Origin: Diabrotica undecimpunctata
Taxonomy: Eukaryota; Arthropoda; Insecta; Coleoptera; Chrysomelidae
Length of the DNA stretch: 64,000 bases
NCBI RefSeq assembly: GCF_040954645.1
Contig: NC_092806.1
Span: forward strand, 129,416,952 to 129,480,951
Direction of reading: 5' to 3'
Shown here: positions 1 to 11,932 of the stretch, piece after piece
Numbering within the stretch: the first letter of the stretch is position 1
How the letters are laid out: each line of letters opens with the position of its first letter
Notes under the pieces: model-generated
Databases searched by the model: none
What the model was told of the DNA's origin: nothing
What the model saw: only the letters and a program-made list of their open reading frames with translations
Position numbers and translations under genes: made by a program

Positions 1-119
1 TAGTTTGGCGATAGACTGAGAAATCAGAAGTAATTCTATAAAAACTGCTTGTATACATAAAATATCTAATACCTCGTAAATACTTCTATACATATACACG
101 ACACGATAAATATCTTCTT

Positions 120-285
120 GGTTGGTTATAACTATTGCAAATTCGTCCTATCTTCTGCTTTTCTTAAAATCGTCTGTGTGTTTAACCCGGTCCAGTCACT
201 AATGTTCTTCAGCCAGGATATTTGTCGTCTACCAGGACCCCTTTTTCCTTCGATTTTACCCTTCATAATCAGCTGCAACAACTTT
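120..285 (-). pseudogene. RTE-type retrotransposon C-terminal tail, duplication copy 1
   Basis: Reading on the minus strand gives LLQLIMKGKIEGKRGPGRR, QISWLKNISDW and then EFAIVITN. This is the Arg/Lys-rich C-terminal block seen in many RTE-type pieces of this window. The frame is broken near 153 by a missing base relative to copy 2. It is only the last 50 or so codons and has no catalytic part. A DDE_3 transposase fragment abuts it upstream. Confidence 0.7.
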
Positions 286-299
286 TAATGGTGGTTAAA

Positions 300-935
300 A
301 GTTCTCTGTCTCTTCCCAGTCTTTCCCGCGATTCCGTTTTGGCCAAGAAAGTTAATTAGGCCCTTGCCACAAAACTAGTTTCGCTTCCAGCATGAAAAAA
401 AAACAAACCGAAGACCTTTTTGGGTTGGAGCTTTCAGTCCAGTAGAGAGGCCTTTTATATGAAGGCTCCTCGCGGATTCTTGATCGTTGTGTCCCTCCAT
501 TTCGTGTTTATTATCCTTTTTTCTAAATGTTTTTATTTATCTGTGGTACTTGTGTCTCCAGAATATGATGTCTTTTCTTTCCATCATTATCGAATCTCGA
601 CCTCTTTTACCATATTCAAAACCCATGTCATTTAGTAGCCTACGAAAGGTGGTTTTTAAAAAGCTGATAGGTCCTCATCATCCTTCACTCTGTCCATTAT
701 GCTGTCGATGGTTGGTGGTATGTTTTCAAAAAAAATCATGGACATTTCTCCTTATTTGAGATTTCACTCCCTCATCGTAAGTCTTCTCACGTGAATTGGA
801 CCGGAAACTGTTTTTCTTTCTTTTTTGTACCGGTTTCAGTTCGCCTTGCTTAGCCTCTTCGCGGATGTCATAAATTTTGCGAACACTCACACCGCACATT
901 TTTGAAACTTTTTCCACAGAAATAGTCAAGCTGTC
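300..935 (-). pseudogene. IS630/Tc1-like (DDE_3) transposase fragment, copy 1
   Basis: The N-terminal part reads EKVSKMCGVSVRKIYDIREE, a helix-turn-helix with the layout of an insect DDE_3 transposase family. It is followed by IRRNVHDFF, then RRLLNDMGFEYGKRGRDS and MMERKDIIFWRHKYHR. The catalytic stretch expected next (a YLDETW-type box) is missing. The sequence then jumps to GLSTGLKAPTQKG and a frame-shifted HAGSETSFVA, which matches the region after the first catalytic Asp. So the gene has an internal deletion, a stop after HKYHR and frameshifts. Family assignment rests on these motifs alone. Confidence 0.65.
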
Positions 936-1124
936 ACCATTTCAAGTTCAGATGATAGTTCAATACATTTAACACCACACGTTTTACTTGCACACTAAGA
1001 GTCATACCCTGTTTGAAATTCACGACAGATACTGGCAACGGCTCCATGATGTAAGTACTTTCATCCACTTGCGAAAATGATATAGAACTGAGTTTTCACA
1101 GTTTTTGCTAACAAGTTTTTGGTC

Positions 1125-1952
1125 TAATGGCTAGTACTTCTTCTTCTTGCAGTACCGTCTCCTATCGGGGGTTGGCTACCATCACAGCAATCTTTACTTG
1201 GTTGGCTGCAGCTCTGAACAACTGTATTGAACTGCACCCATACCACTCCCTTAAATTTCGCAACCAGGAAATCCTCCTACGTCCCACATTTCTCTTTCCC
1301 GAGATTTTTCCTTGGATTATGAGTCTAAGCAGAGAGTACTTCTCTCCTCTCATTATGTGGCCCAGATATTCCAGTTTTTTCGTTTGTATGGTTTTTATGA
1401 CTTCGCATTCCTTCCCCATCTTCAGCAGAACATCTTGATTTGTTACTCTTTCTGTCCGTGGTATTTTCCACATTCTCCTGTAACACCACATCTCGAATGC
1501 CTCAATGTTTTTGATGTTTATCTTTTTCAGTGTCCAGGCTTCCATGCCATACAGCAGAACGGAGAAAACATAGCACCTTAACATTCTCGTTCTTAAGTTT
1601 ATATTTATGTCCCTGCTTCATAGGAACTTTTTCATTTTGATAAACGATTGTCTCGCTATCTCTATTCGCCTCTTGATTTCTTTTGTCTGGTCATTAGTAT
1701 CAGTGAAGCAAACCTCTAAATATTTGTAGGACGTAACTCTTTCAACTGGCTGATTATTTATGATTAAATTTACATTGGCGTATAGCTTCTTTTTTACAAT
1801 CATGAATTTAGTCTTTTTGATGTTCAGTTTTAGACCATACTTTTTGGTATGGGTGTTTATGTTTTCCATCAAAAACTGTAAATTTGCTAGGTTATCTGTT
1901 ACTATTAGCGTGTCATCAGCGTATCGTATATTGTTAATTAACTCTCCGTTAA
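1125..1952 (-). pseudogene. RTE-type reverse transcriptase, C-terminal half, copy 1
   Basis: On the minus strand the fragment starts at 1952 just before the catalytic IRYADDTLIV box. It continues through GLKLNIKKTKFM and YLEVCFTD, a stop near 1616, then RCYVFSVLLYGMEAWTLKK, RRMWKIPRTERVTNQDVLLK, EYLGHIMRGEKYSLL and GRRRISWLRNLREWYGCSS. It ends at a (GAA)n-like run at about 1137-1147. The 5' half is absent because the duplication breakpoint cuts through it. It is otherwise the same sequence as 3155-3970. Confidence 0.85.
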
Positions 1953-2015
1953 GGTCCTACGGCACGCAACGATGCCACTCATGTCGGCACAGTAGGAGGT
2001 GTCGGCACAGTAAGG
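1953..2015. other. Junction sequence between the duplicated units
   Basis: These 63 bp lie between the two copies and have no match in copy 2 after 3970. They contain the short direct repeat GTCGGCACAGTA twice (about 1984-1995 and 2001-2012), followed at once by the start of copy 2. The sequence looks like filler DNA at a duplication breakpoint, although sequence left of base 1 could be its source. Confidence 0.7.
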
Positions 2016-2135
2016 TAGTTTGGCGATAGACTGAGAAATCAGAAGTAATTCTATAAAAACTGCTTGTATACATAAAATATCTAATACCTCGTAAATACTT
2101 CTATACATATACACGACACGATAAATATCTTCTTG

Positions 2136-2303
2136 GTTGGTTATAACTATTGCAAATTCGTCCCTATCTTCTGCTTTTCTTAAAATCGTCTGTGTGTTTA
2201 ACCCGGTCCAGTCACTAATGTTCTTCAGCCAGGATATTTGTCGTCTACCAGGACCCCTTTTTCCTTCGATTTTACCCTTCATAATCAGCTGCAACAACTT
2301 TTA
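2136..2303 (-). pseudogene. RTE-type retrotransposon C-terminal tail, duplication copy 2
   Basis: This is the in-frame version of the tail at 120-285: LLQLIMKGKIEGKRGPGRR, then ISWLKNISDWTG and LRKAEDRDEFAIVITN. In other insect RTE-type proteins this block follows the reverse transcriptase. Here it is a 5'-truncated fragment that starts abruptly where DDE_3 transposase sequence ends. The reading frame continues through the junction at 1953-2015, but that part is not retrotransposon sequence. Confidence 0.75.
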
Positions 2304-2314
2304 ATGGTGGTTAA

Positions 2315-2953
2315 AAGTTCTCTGTCTCTTCCCAGTCTTTCCCGCGATTCCGTTTTGGCCAAGAAAGTTAATTAGGCCCTTGCCACAAAACTAGTTTCGC
2401 TTCCAGCATGAAAAAAAAACAAACCGAAGACCTTTTTGGGTTGGAGCTTTCAGTCCAGTAGAGAGGCCTTTTATATGAAGGCTCCTCGCGGATTCTTGAT
2501 CGTTGTGTCCCTCCATTTCGTGTTTATTATCCTTTTTTCTAAATGTTTTTATTTATCTGTGGTACTTGTGTCTCCAGAATATGATGTCTTTTCTTTCCAT
2601 CATTATCGAATCTCGACCTCTTTTACCATATTCAAAACCCATGTCATTTAGTAGCCTACGAAAGGTGGTTTTTAAAAAAGCTGATAGGTCCTCATCATCC
2701 TTCACTCTGTCCATTATGCTGTCGATGGTTGGTGGTATGTTTTCAAAAAAAAATCATGGACATTTCTCCTTATTTGAGATTTCACTCCCTCATCGTAAGT
2801 CTTCTCACGTGAATTGGACCGGAAACTGTTTTTCTTTCTTTTTTGTACCGGTTTCAGTTCGCCTTGCTTAGCCTCTTCGCGGATGTCATAAATTTTGCGA
2901 ACACTCACACCGCACATTTTTGAAACTTTTTCCACAGAAATAGTCAAGCTGTC
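2315..2953 (-). pseudogene. IS630/Tc1-like (DDE_3) transposase fragment, copy 2
   Basis: This is the duplicate of the fragment at 300-935, differing only in two A-run lengths that shift the frame near 2675 and 2750. It shows the same order: N-terminal helix-turn-helix (SKMCGVSVRKIYDIREEAK), linker, GFEYGKRGRDS, MMERKDIIFWRHKY, then after an internal deletion TGLKAPTQKG. The catalytic triad cannot be assembled from what remains, so it is inactive. It sits between two RTE-type fragments on the same strand. Confidence 0.65.
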
Positions 2954-3154
2954 ACCATTTCAAGTTCAGATGATAGTTCAATACATTTAACACCACACGT
3001 TTTACTTGCACACTAAGAGTCATACCCTGTTTGAAATTCACGACAGATACTGGCAACGGCTCCATGATGTAAGTACTTTCATCCACTTGCGAAAATGATA
3101 TAGAACTGAGTTTTCACAGTTTTTGCTAACAAGTTTTTGGTCTAATGGCTAGTA

Positions 3155-4740
3155 CTTCTTCTTCTTGCAGTACCGTCTCCTATCGGGGGTTGGCTACCAT
3201 CACAGCAATCTTTACTTGGTTGGCTGCAGCTCTGAACAACTGTATTGAACTGCACCCATACCACTCCCTTAAATTTCGCAACCAGGAAATCCTCCTACGT
3301 CCCACATTTCTCTTTCCCGAGATTTTTCCTTGGATTATGAGTCTAAGCAGAGAGTACTTCTCTCCTCTCATTATGTGGCCCAGATATTCCAGTTTTTTCG
3401 TTTGTATGGTTTTTATGACTTCGCATTCCTTCCCCATCTTCAGCAGAACATCTTGATTTGTTACTCTTTCTGTCCGTGGTATTTTCCACATTCTCCTGTA
3501 ACACCACATCTCGAATGCCTCAATGTTTTTGATGTTTATCTTTTTCAGTGTCCAGGCTTCCATGCCATACAGCAGAACGGAGAAAACATAGCACCTTAAC
3601 ATTCTCGTTCTTAAGTTTATATTTATGTCCCTGCTTCATAGGAACTTTTTCATTTTGATAAACGATTGTCTCGCTATCTCTATTCGCCTCTTGATTTCTT
3701 TTGTCTGGTCATTAGTATCAGTGAAGCAAACCTCTAAATATTTGTAGGACGTAACTCTTTCAACTGGCTGATTATTTATGATTAAATTTACATTGGCGTA
3801 TAGCTTCTTTTTTACAATCATGAATTTAGTCTTTTTGATGTTCAGTTTTAGACCATACTTTTTGGTATGGGTGTTTATGTTTTCCATCAAAAACTGTAAA
3901 TTTGCTAGGTTATCTGTTACTATTAGCGTGTCATCAGCGTATCGTATATTGTTAATTAACTCTCCGTTAATGTTCATACCAATGTTTTGTTCTAGGAGCG
4001 CTTCCTGACATATTGTTTCGCTATATATATTGAATAATAGTGGAGAAAGCATACAACCCTGACGCACACCTCGACGAATCTCAATTTCTTCGGTTAACTC
4101 ATTATCAACTTTGATTTTTGCTGTTTGTCCCCATACAACCTGGATATGATGTTAATGTCGCGACTATCGATGTTTTTGCTTCTTAGGATTTCATACAGCT
4201 TTTGGTGTCTGACTTTATCAAACGCCTTCTCAAAATCTATGAAACCTACGTAGAGGTCTTGGTTTACATTCAAACATCTTTGCATTAACACACTCAGACC
4301 AAACAAAGCTTCCCGTGTTCCCAGTCCACCTCTGAATCCAAACAGAGTGGCGCTTATGTCCTCTTCTAATTTATTAAATATTCTTTTGTGAATTATTTTT
4401 AAAAATACTTTTAGTGTGTGGCTTATCAATGCTATAGTTCTGTTGTCTGAACACTCTCTGGCGTTATTCGTCTTCAAGATTGTGACAAAAGTAGAGGAGA
4501 GCCATTTCTTTGGTATGATGCCTGTTCTATAAATTGTGTTAAAGAGGTTCACCATTATTTCAAGTGCGTCGTCGTCCATTAGTTTCAACAATTCTACAGG
4601 AATTTCATCTTTACCTTCAGCTTTACCTCCTTTTGTGTTCCTTATAGCATATTCTACCTCGCTTTTTAGGATTTCAGGCCCTGTTGTGTCGTCTGTAGGT
4701 TCTGCCACTGCTATTTCTGGTCTTTCGTCTGCAAAAAGTT
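3155..4740 (-). pseudogene. RTE-type non-LTR retrotransposon, 5'-truncated, reverse transcriptase and tail
   Basis: From 4740 downwards the fragment reads FADERPEIA, TGPEILKSEVEYAI, KGGKAEGKDEIPVELLK, LIDFEKAF-type YVGFIDFEKAFDKV, then after a one-base loss near 4125 the motifs RRGVRQGCMLSPLLFN and IRYADDTLIV (catalytic YADD). A stop near 3634 separates this from the thumb and tail (RCYVFSVLLYG, LGHIMRG, GRRRISWLRNLREW). No endonuclease domain is present, so the copy is 5'-truncated. It ends 3' in a (GAA)n-like run. The flanks TAATGGCTAGTA (3143-3154) and TAATGGCCAATA (4740-4751) could be an imperfect target-site duplication. Confidence 0.88.
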
Positions 4741-4751
4741 AATGGCCAATA

Positions 4752-6900
4752 CCCAAACCGACAAAGAGACATATTTGCTTTGCGTGGACAAATGGGGATT
4801 AAAACTTATTCGCTTCTCATAATGACTTTTTAATAATCATTGTTTCCCAAAGAATGTGTTTACAATGGAAGCTATTGAAAATTGAAACATATAGATAAGC
4901 TGTCGATAATGAGTTTTTGATATATTTTACTTTTTTCTTAGTATTTTCTTTATGTTATTGTTTAGTTCCACAATGTAACTCTCTTATTTTTACGTTGATG
5001 AATGAATCATGCTTTAGTTAAAACAATAATGATAGTCTTTTATACAACCGTAGGCAATTGTTGTGTGCGCGTATATTCCATTGCTATGATTCTTAAATCC
5101 GGTCCTGATGCGCCGCTTGGGTCAAACCGGCAACGTGGTCGGCCGTTCTCCCGTGAGAAATGCATTGCCTGTCTTACCAGCACTGCATTCTAACTGTGGC
5201 TTCTACTATAGAACTGTAGTATCTAGTTTAGTCTACTTTAATTATCATTTTTGCAATTATCTGTGCCATTAAAATAATTATAGATTTTTTTTATTCTTAC
5301 CTTTTTGGACTGGTTTTTATTAGCAATTTTAGTAGGTCTTTAGCTCTATCAGACCGTGACAAATATAATTAATATAATAAATTATTATCGAGCTTAAGAA
5401 ACTACGCCACTCGTATTTTTTCATTTGGGATCATGTAGTAATTTAACAAAAAACAAATATTTTTAATTGCCCCTTGTATTATTTTATGGTAAATAATATA
5501 TATCTAAGATATCGTTCGTATTTTTTAAGAGTCTTATGAAATTTTAGTTTTTGATTTGTTACTAATGAGACTCGAAGTGTTATCTTTTACAGAGAGAACT
5601 GTTTGTTAGATTTGCTTATTTATCATGTTTATTAAGTTTTATTAGCAAATTACTAAAGATAAGTTGCAATTTCCTAAATTCTTACTTAGTCACTGCTGCA
5701 ATTTTCACTACACCGAAGTGTCATAAACAAACGTAAACGGTTCTATTAACATATTATTTGCAAATGTATGTACATTGCAAAAAACAGTAGATATGATTGC
5801 AACTACAAATTTGGTACCATTTTTTACAGAATTTCAAACCATGAATGTTATGGAACGATTATCCTACTTTTAAGTTTTTTGGAAAAGTAATTTTGCTCGC
5901 ACTCCTAGCAATAGTGTTAAGTTTCTGCTATGATCCTATTGCTCTCTTTAAAATCATATCTCCTGAGCCTTAGGTGTGGGCATAGAAAATGGTGACACGT
6001 AGTTAAATATGGCGAATACAGTGGGATCAATTATTGTTATCCTAATTGGTGTAATTTTTCTTGTACGCGGTACTGGCCTATGACTGTGAGTATAATCTGT
6101 GAGACTACACTCAGAACAGATTGCTCTCATTCTCGAAACAGTGCGTTTAATGATTAATCATCATCATCATAGTCATTAACATCTTAGCAGATGTGTTGTG
6201 GTTCATCATTAAACTTCAGGAGCTCAGATAGTTTGATTAATGATATTTTTTCATTGGTCACAGTTTTCTGTTACGTGTAGTAAAAAAAATTATTGTTTCG
6301 AAGACCAATCATGTCGTTTTTCCTTAAAGATTGTCGAAAGATTTCAATACAGCTAATTACTATACGCTATTTACTGATGTATCCTTTTTCAAGTAATTGT
6401 GATTAATCTATTTTTCATCCTAAAAAATAATCACAATCGTCACTGCTTTCTGTTCAACTGTTCCTTCATCTTCAGTATGTTGAAATAGGCCCATATTTCA
6501 TTAAAATCTACGTATTGATAAAAACCCTTCAGATTGCGTGTTATCATTGTCAAGAGATTCTACAAATACTACAAGCGTGTTAGATTTTGTGAAAGTGATA
6601 ACACAGATAACCCATCTCGCGGATAGATTTGCAGGGTACCAAAATTGTAGATAACTCGATATAGAGCAGATCAATAGTCTTTTTTTTTTATATTGGCTTT
6701 GGCTTGAAACCTTTAGCCACGTAATTACATATAAATATTAGTATTCATTCATACAGGATTGTACAAGGAGGACACTTTTCACGCTCGGGGATTCTTCAGA
6801 GCGGCTTTATTGTAACAAACAAGACATAAACCACGGTTAGGTAGGTGGGCAACATATATGGTAAACATACAAAGGAAATGTTCACGCCTACGATCAATTT
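4752..6900. other. No recognisable feature
   Basis: This is AT-rich sequence with no open frame that reads as a known family. A more GC-rich patch at about 5095-5180 and a short (ATC)n run at about 6158-6170 stand out slightly but match nothing I can name. Confidence 0.6.
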
Positions 6901-6904
6901 TACA

Positions 6905-7640
6905 CTCATACCTTTAATTTATTTTTTACAAGAAATATCATAATTATTTTAAAGATTTTTATATTGTCTTCACTTAGTAGAAGATTTACGTTTAATGGTG
7001 TACTTAAACCCTCTTTTATCAATTCTTTTATCAGCCACGTGCTTGTATTACGATGTATTGGGCAGTTGAAGAATATGTGATTTTAATCAGCTATACTAGT
7101 TCCACACTCACATCGGTCTGTTGGGAGAACTCCTATTTTGTGTAGATGTTTCGGAAAACATCCATGATCTACTTTTAAACTTAAGACAGTTGACACTGTG
7201 TTTCTGCTTAGTGTGACATCTTTGTAAAATTGTTTTACATCTACTGTTGGTTGTAATTTGTATAAATTAGTGCCCCTGCTTTCACCAAACTGAATCCATT
7301 GTCTGTCCCATTTAAATTTAATATGTTGTTCGATGTAGGCAAGTAGGTCACATGTGTTGAATTCTTCTATCACCATATGTGGGTGCTGTAATGGATTTTT
7401 AGCTATAGAATCAGCAATAATATTGCCAACAATATATGAGTGTCCCTTAACCCATAGAAATTTAGTACCATATGGATCTGATAGTTTTAGTAACTGTTGA
7501 AAAATTTCTAATATGAATATATTGCTATTTATTGTGAATTTAAAGTTTTGCAAGGAGTGTAATACTGACAGTGAATCACTGCATATGGCAATTTTGTAAT
7601 CAATAGTGTTAAAAATTGGTATATAATTATCTAAAATCAT
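6905..7640 (-). pseudogene. I-group non-LTR retrotransposon, RNase H and C-terminal zinc-knuckle part
   Basis: The minus strand encodes the RNase H domain, with ICSDSLSVLHSLQN (an SDS box) and FLWVKGHSYIVGNIIADSIA (GH and GN-AD boxes). A C-terminal region follows: VDHGCFPKHLHKIGVLPTDR, CECG, a stop near 7085, then NHIFFNCPIHRN, which together make the usual C-x-C...H...C knuckle. The frame resumes after the single stop and ends near 6912. Everything upstream (endonuclease and reverse transcriptase) is missing. The RNase H would normally remove RNA from the RNA:DNA hybrid during retrotransposition. This is one of three I-group remnants here. Confidence 0.85.
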
Positions 7641-7764
7641 ATTTTTTTCTAAATAGATAAAGTTACAAACAAAGAAGTTCTATATTCATGACTATAAAAC
7701 GTCACAAACTGGAATAACTCAGCCATATAATGGTTAAGGAGCAACTATACAACCTACTTCATAG

Positions 7765-7990
7765 CACCTTTAAGGTAAGGTGCATAGTAAAATAGATCCA
7801 GGAAGAAGAATATCCTGGTTGCATAACCTGGAAAAGCAATGGTATAACAAAATTCTGCATAACGAAAATGTTTTAACGTGACCACTACGGGACAGTTTAG
7901 GGCAGCTGGCAATTATGTCAAAATAGCCATGTAGTGTGCAACTTCCGTAACGGATAGGCACCATCAGAAGAAAGTCAAAAATACAGGATG
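7765..7990 (+). pseudogene. RTE-type C-terminal tail, degenerate
   Basis: The plus strand reads GKVHSKIDPGRRISWLHNL, and after a frame change FRAAGNYVKIAM. This is the same GK-GK-PGRR-SWL-NL / FRAA-VKIA arrangement seen in the better RTE copies of the window. The fragment lies in a spacer between two I-group elements on the other strand and ends in AGAAGAAAG. It has several frame breaks and no catalytic sequence. Confidence 0.6.
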
Positions 7991-8105
7991 TGTCCAATTT
8001 GGAACAAAAATCTGCTACATTTAACACATTCCCTTCTAAAGTGTTCTAAAAGATTAAATTTTTGTAGTAGATCAATTTGTCAAAATATAGAATCTCTGTA
8101 GTGGA

Positions 8106-10345
8106 TAAATGTTCTTTTTTTTTATTTAGAAATTACAGCCTCATCCACCATAATGATTATTAGCGACGGCTACAGAATTACAAAATTAGAGTTTATAAAA
8201 TATTTCTATAGATTTTAAAAAATTTACAATAATATTCGCTGAAAAATTAGCGCCCAATAAATTAAAATTAAATGCGACACGAAAATTAGCAAAACTAGGG
8301 CATACAATTAATAAATGGTTAACGGTAACTTACATATGACATGTTTTACATATAGGTGGATCACTTTTAGATAATAAATGTGAATGAGTAAGTCTCGTGT
8401 GTCTAATTCGTAATCTCATTATCACTAATTGTTCTATTCTGTTCCTGGTTGAGGGTTCCCAAGCTGTAACATCATTTTTAATTTGCTTTAGTGATGTTTG
8501 AGAAGTTTGCTATTCGTTTTTCCATTTGCACAAAACTTGATTCTTTATACAAGATTTTATATCACTCGCGGTATTTCGATACTCGGCTTTTTCTATATCG
8601 GCACATTTAGCAATTTCACTCGCGCACTGATCCGTTCATTCGTTGCCTGCAATACCAATGTGGGATGGAATCCATATAAATCTGATACTTCCAGAATTTT
8701 TTTGAGCCTGCATAAGCTAGTTCTCTCAGTTTCTTAAGGAGACTTTTGGGATAGATCTGTTTAAAGGTTTGAAGGGCGCTTAGTGAGTCACTTAAGATAA
8801 CAGAGTTAGGGATGTTATTAGAATTTATATGCATGATAGCTTTGAGCGCTGCATAGAGCTCAGCGGAGAAAATGGTAAAGAAGGTTGGAAGACGAAATTG
8901 ATGTGTATCGCTTGGGGTAACGAATGCAGCACCTACTCCGTTGTCGCACTTATGCGTCTGTAAAGACTTTATAACAATGTTCGTAATACTGACTGAGAAT
9001 TAGATCTAGATTATTCTTGATATCAGCATAACTACTAATATGTTTGTCAAACTAGGTTAGACCAGTATTTATATTTGGAATCTTAATTGTCTAAGGTGAG
9101 GGGCTTTTAATATTCACTGGAAAAGTATTTGGGAATTCGATGTCAAGACATCTCAGGCAACGCCGTACTCTCTCATAGTAAGGCTTATGTTTGGTACTAT
9201 TGGTAAAGAGATTTATATATTTATTAGTGAACGTGTTATTATATAGAGGTCTGTTTACATTTGAAGCTATAGACGTTGCGTGTGATAGTGTTAAAGAAAT
9301 TCGGCTGTGATAAGGCTCTCCACTTTGACAATATAAACTTTTCACCGGTGACATTCGAAATGCGCCAAGAGAGAGTTAAAGAGCTGTGTTGTGTGTAGAG
9401 TATAGCTGTTTTAACAGTATGGGGGAAACAGAGACGTAAGCGATTAATCCATAATCAATTGTCTATTTGACAGTGTTCTCATTAGGTTTAGTTTCTTATT
9501 ACAAGTCAATACTAATTATTTGAGAAGTTCTTTTATGAGAATACACCTACGGTTTTTGTAACCTAGAATTGAAAAACTTTGCAAAATTGTTGAAGTTAAA
9601 TTATAATCTTTGCCTTTTACATAAACCACCAAGTCATCTGCATATAAACGTGCTTTTAAAGTTTTTAATTATGTCATTAATGGCGATTAAGAAGAGTAGG
9701 GCTAATAATTGAGCATTGAAGAATACAATTTCGTTCTCCTACTTTTTGGAATGGTAGCTGTTAACTCTTACACGAAAAGATCTATTTTCTAGAAAGTTCT
9801 TAATAAAATGAAGGCAATTTCCACGAATATTCCATGACTGTAACTTTTTTAAAATATTAAATCTCCAACATGTATTAAATGCTTTTCTTAAGTCGAAAAA
9901 TACTGCGATACAATGCTGTTCTTATTGCCAGAGATTCGTGAAGATCACTTTAAAGGTCTAATATGTTGTCTATCTCGGATCGGTTTTGTCGAAAACCATT
10001 TTGTTCGTTTATAAGTAAGTTCGAATTTTCTAGATGACAAGTCAGCCTTGAGATAATAATTTTTTCTAGTAGCTTGCCCATTGCACAAGTTAGACTTATC
10101 GGTCTATAGGAATCGATGTCTAGACGATATTTTTGATGAAGTTAAATAATTGAAGCATGTAATTTTTAGCAGATGTGGGTAATGTTTTAATGGAATGTTG
10201 TAGTTTTCTATAGAGAGGTTAGACCTTTTGGTCTCTAGTTTATTTTCCAGAAATACAGGTTCGAAAATTTTCATTGCAAGACATTTTTCTGTAGTTTTTG
10301 CCAATGTGTTAACAATTTCAAGTAGAGATGTGACAATATCATTAC
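8106..10345 (-). pseudogene. I-group non-LTR retrotransposon: reverse transcriptase and RNase H, heavily mutated
   Basis: Reading down from 10345: a short post-endonuclease stretch (IVNTLAKTTEKCLAMKIFEP), then SYRPISLTCAMGKLLEKII, LLINEQNGFRQNRSEIDN, VFFDLRKAFNTCWRFNILKK, NAQLLALLFLIAINDI and YADDLVVYVKGKDYN (catalytic YADD near 9640). Next come IDYGLIAYVSVSP, LSLGAFRMSPVKSLYCQSGE and the RNase H start SVILSDSLSALQTFKQIYP. The end is MRLRIRHTRLTHSHLLSKSD with PPICKTCHM and VNHLLIVCP (C-x2-C-H...H...C knuckle). It closes in a T-rich run at 8108-8120 that is poly(A) on the element strand. Many stops and frameshifts separate these blocks. Confidence 0.82.
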
Positions 10346-10789
10346 CTATTTTAAGATAGATATTGGGGATGACTCCTTTATGCCAGAAATTTTACCTATT
10401 TTCTTTCATACTCCTCTTACAGGAGTGGAGCTGTAAATGTTTCTTATTTACTCTAATAGGTTCTCCCATTGTTACATCGATTAATGGGTTGATTCGAACA
10501 ATAGGTACTTCCTAATCCAATGTTCACTTATGACTTTAAAACGAATTAAAATCTGTACATATTGATTAATACGACTCACAGAACAATATTATATTTCATA
10601 AGAGTAATAAATAATGTTGAGATCGATGACAAATACTTGAAATGAGGTGAATATACTGGAAAAAACGCAAGAAGATGGAAACGGTATAAAAATTGTATTG
10701 TCCTGCTTCGTGCAGACTCCACAGAAATTCCAATTAATCTTTTCATGAAATGTTCCGTATAAACTAAGTTGTTGAGCTTTATAGCGAAC

Positions 10790-10792
<3 letters not shown>
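10346..10792. other. No recognisable feature
   Basis: This is the AT-rich sequence upstream of the I-group element. I see no endonuclease motif, so the element is probably 5'-truncated near 10345. Confidence 0.5.

Positions 10793-10835
<43 letters not shown>
10793..10835. repeat. (AT)n microsatellite
   Basis: An uninterrupted alternating A/T run of about 43 bases. The open frames that cross it are repeat artefacts. Confidence 0.98.
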
Positions 10836-10838
<3 letters not shown>

Positions 10839-11932
10839 AGCATGATGATAAAGAATATTATAGATGCTTCTTGTTAAATAGGAACAGTGACAATCAGAAC
10901 GGCGCAGGTCTATTAAATAATACTAAGAAGTACATATAATTGTAGAATATTCTTAAGACAGTCGGTTAGGAATCGCTAGCAAACTCATATTACTCATGGT
11001 TATATTAAAAATACAAGGTAATGTCATTCAGAAGAATGAATAAAGAGAATAATTTGTAAGTTAAAGGAATATTTACCTTTAGATGAATAACAAAAACAAG
11101 TTATTTATTGAATAACGTTCGGTATGTACTCTTATTGCCTATAGTATAGACAGTGTTCGAATTCTGTTCCGTTCTATTTCCCACATTTCCAACCAATAAT
11201 CACATTTCTTCAAAAGCTATTACGATAACAATACATTTGTTTGTAACTAAAAGGTGTTCCAGATTTTAACCACGTAACAAAAACAACATATTTTCTTAAA
11301 CAATAGTAATTTATGTAAAAAGATATTTTGCGGAGACAGTTTGTAACACAAAATACTTATATCTTGTCCTCGTTTCAACCTGTCATTATAATATTGTATA
11401 ACATTAGAACTTTCACCTGCTTTCACCAACCATTGTCAATAAAGATATAATTTCATTGAAGTAAATATCCAAACTTTTCCTACGGCTTATATTTTAAATA
11501 TATTACATCAAAGCTTGCATCATGTTATTCAATTGATAAGTTGTGTCTTAAAATAAATCTTGTTATCTTTAAGAATTCAAGGATTACTGATATTTCTTCG
11601 TTGGTGGCGATCGATTCAAAAAGTTCGTTATTATACTTCCTAATAATGTAAATTTAAATTATTCTTGCATTTTATTATGATAAATTTATGTATTAGTATT
11701 CTTTACGAAGCCTGTGAGATCAGTAAATCTCCTAGATCAATAATACATTACTATTATTATATATTAGTGGAATTAATGTTCGTCGTATATTAGTAGTTTT
11801 TGTTTAAACTGTCATCTTATCAAGAGTATAAACCATAATTGAACGACTTTATTTATTTTTGGTCTTTATGCAAAAAGCAGCAACAAAAAAAAATTGAAAA
11901 CATCACCACAAAAAAAAGGATCATAATAAAAC
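10836..11932. other. No recognisable feature
   Basis: AT-rich sequence with no coding or repeat signature that I can support. Confidence 0.6.

Larger units (their letters stand above)
1..1952. repeat. Tandem duplication, copy 1 (5' end outside the window)
   Basis: This stretch is repeated almost letter for letter at 2016-3970. By eye the only differences are three one-base length changes in homopolymers: a C run near 150, an A run near 660 and an A run near 735. The unit contains, on the minus strand, an RTE C-terminal tail, a DDE_3 transposase fragment and the C-terminal half of an RTE reverse transcriptase. Copy 1 stops inside the reverse-transcriptase gene just upstream of the YADD box, whereas copy 2 continues. 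This is either a very recent segmental duplication or an assembly artefact. Confidence 0.95.
2016..3970. repeat. Tandem duplication, copy 2
   Basis: This is a near-identical copy of bases 1-1952, offset by 2015 to 2018 bases as the homopolymer lengths differ. It runs into the rest of an RTE element up to about 4740, so copy 2 is likely closer to the original arrangement and copy 1 the truncated duplicate. Confidence 0.95.

Noticed and set aside
420..635. Plus-strand open frames at 420-760 and 2436-2871
   Set aside because: They are shadows on the opposite strand of the DDE_3 transposase fragment.
1127..1581. Plus-strand open frames over the RTE tails (also at 3145-3599, 46274-46784 and 54396-54692)
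   Set aside because: They are opposite-strand shadows of real retrotransposon coding sequence.
10576..10843. Two overlapping minus-strand open frames ending in the (AT)n run
   Set aside because: One is partly IYIYIY repeat translation and the other has no recognisable domain.
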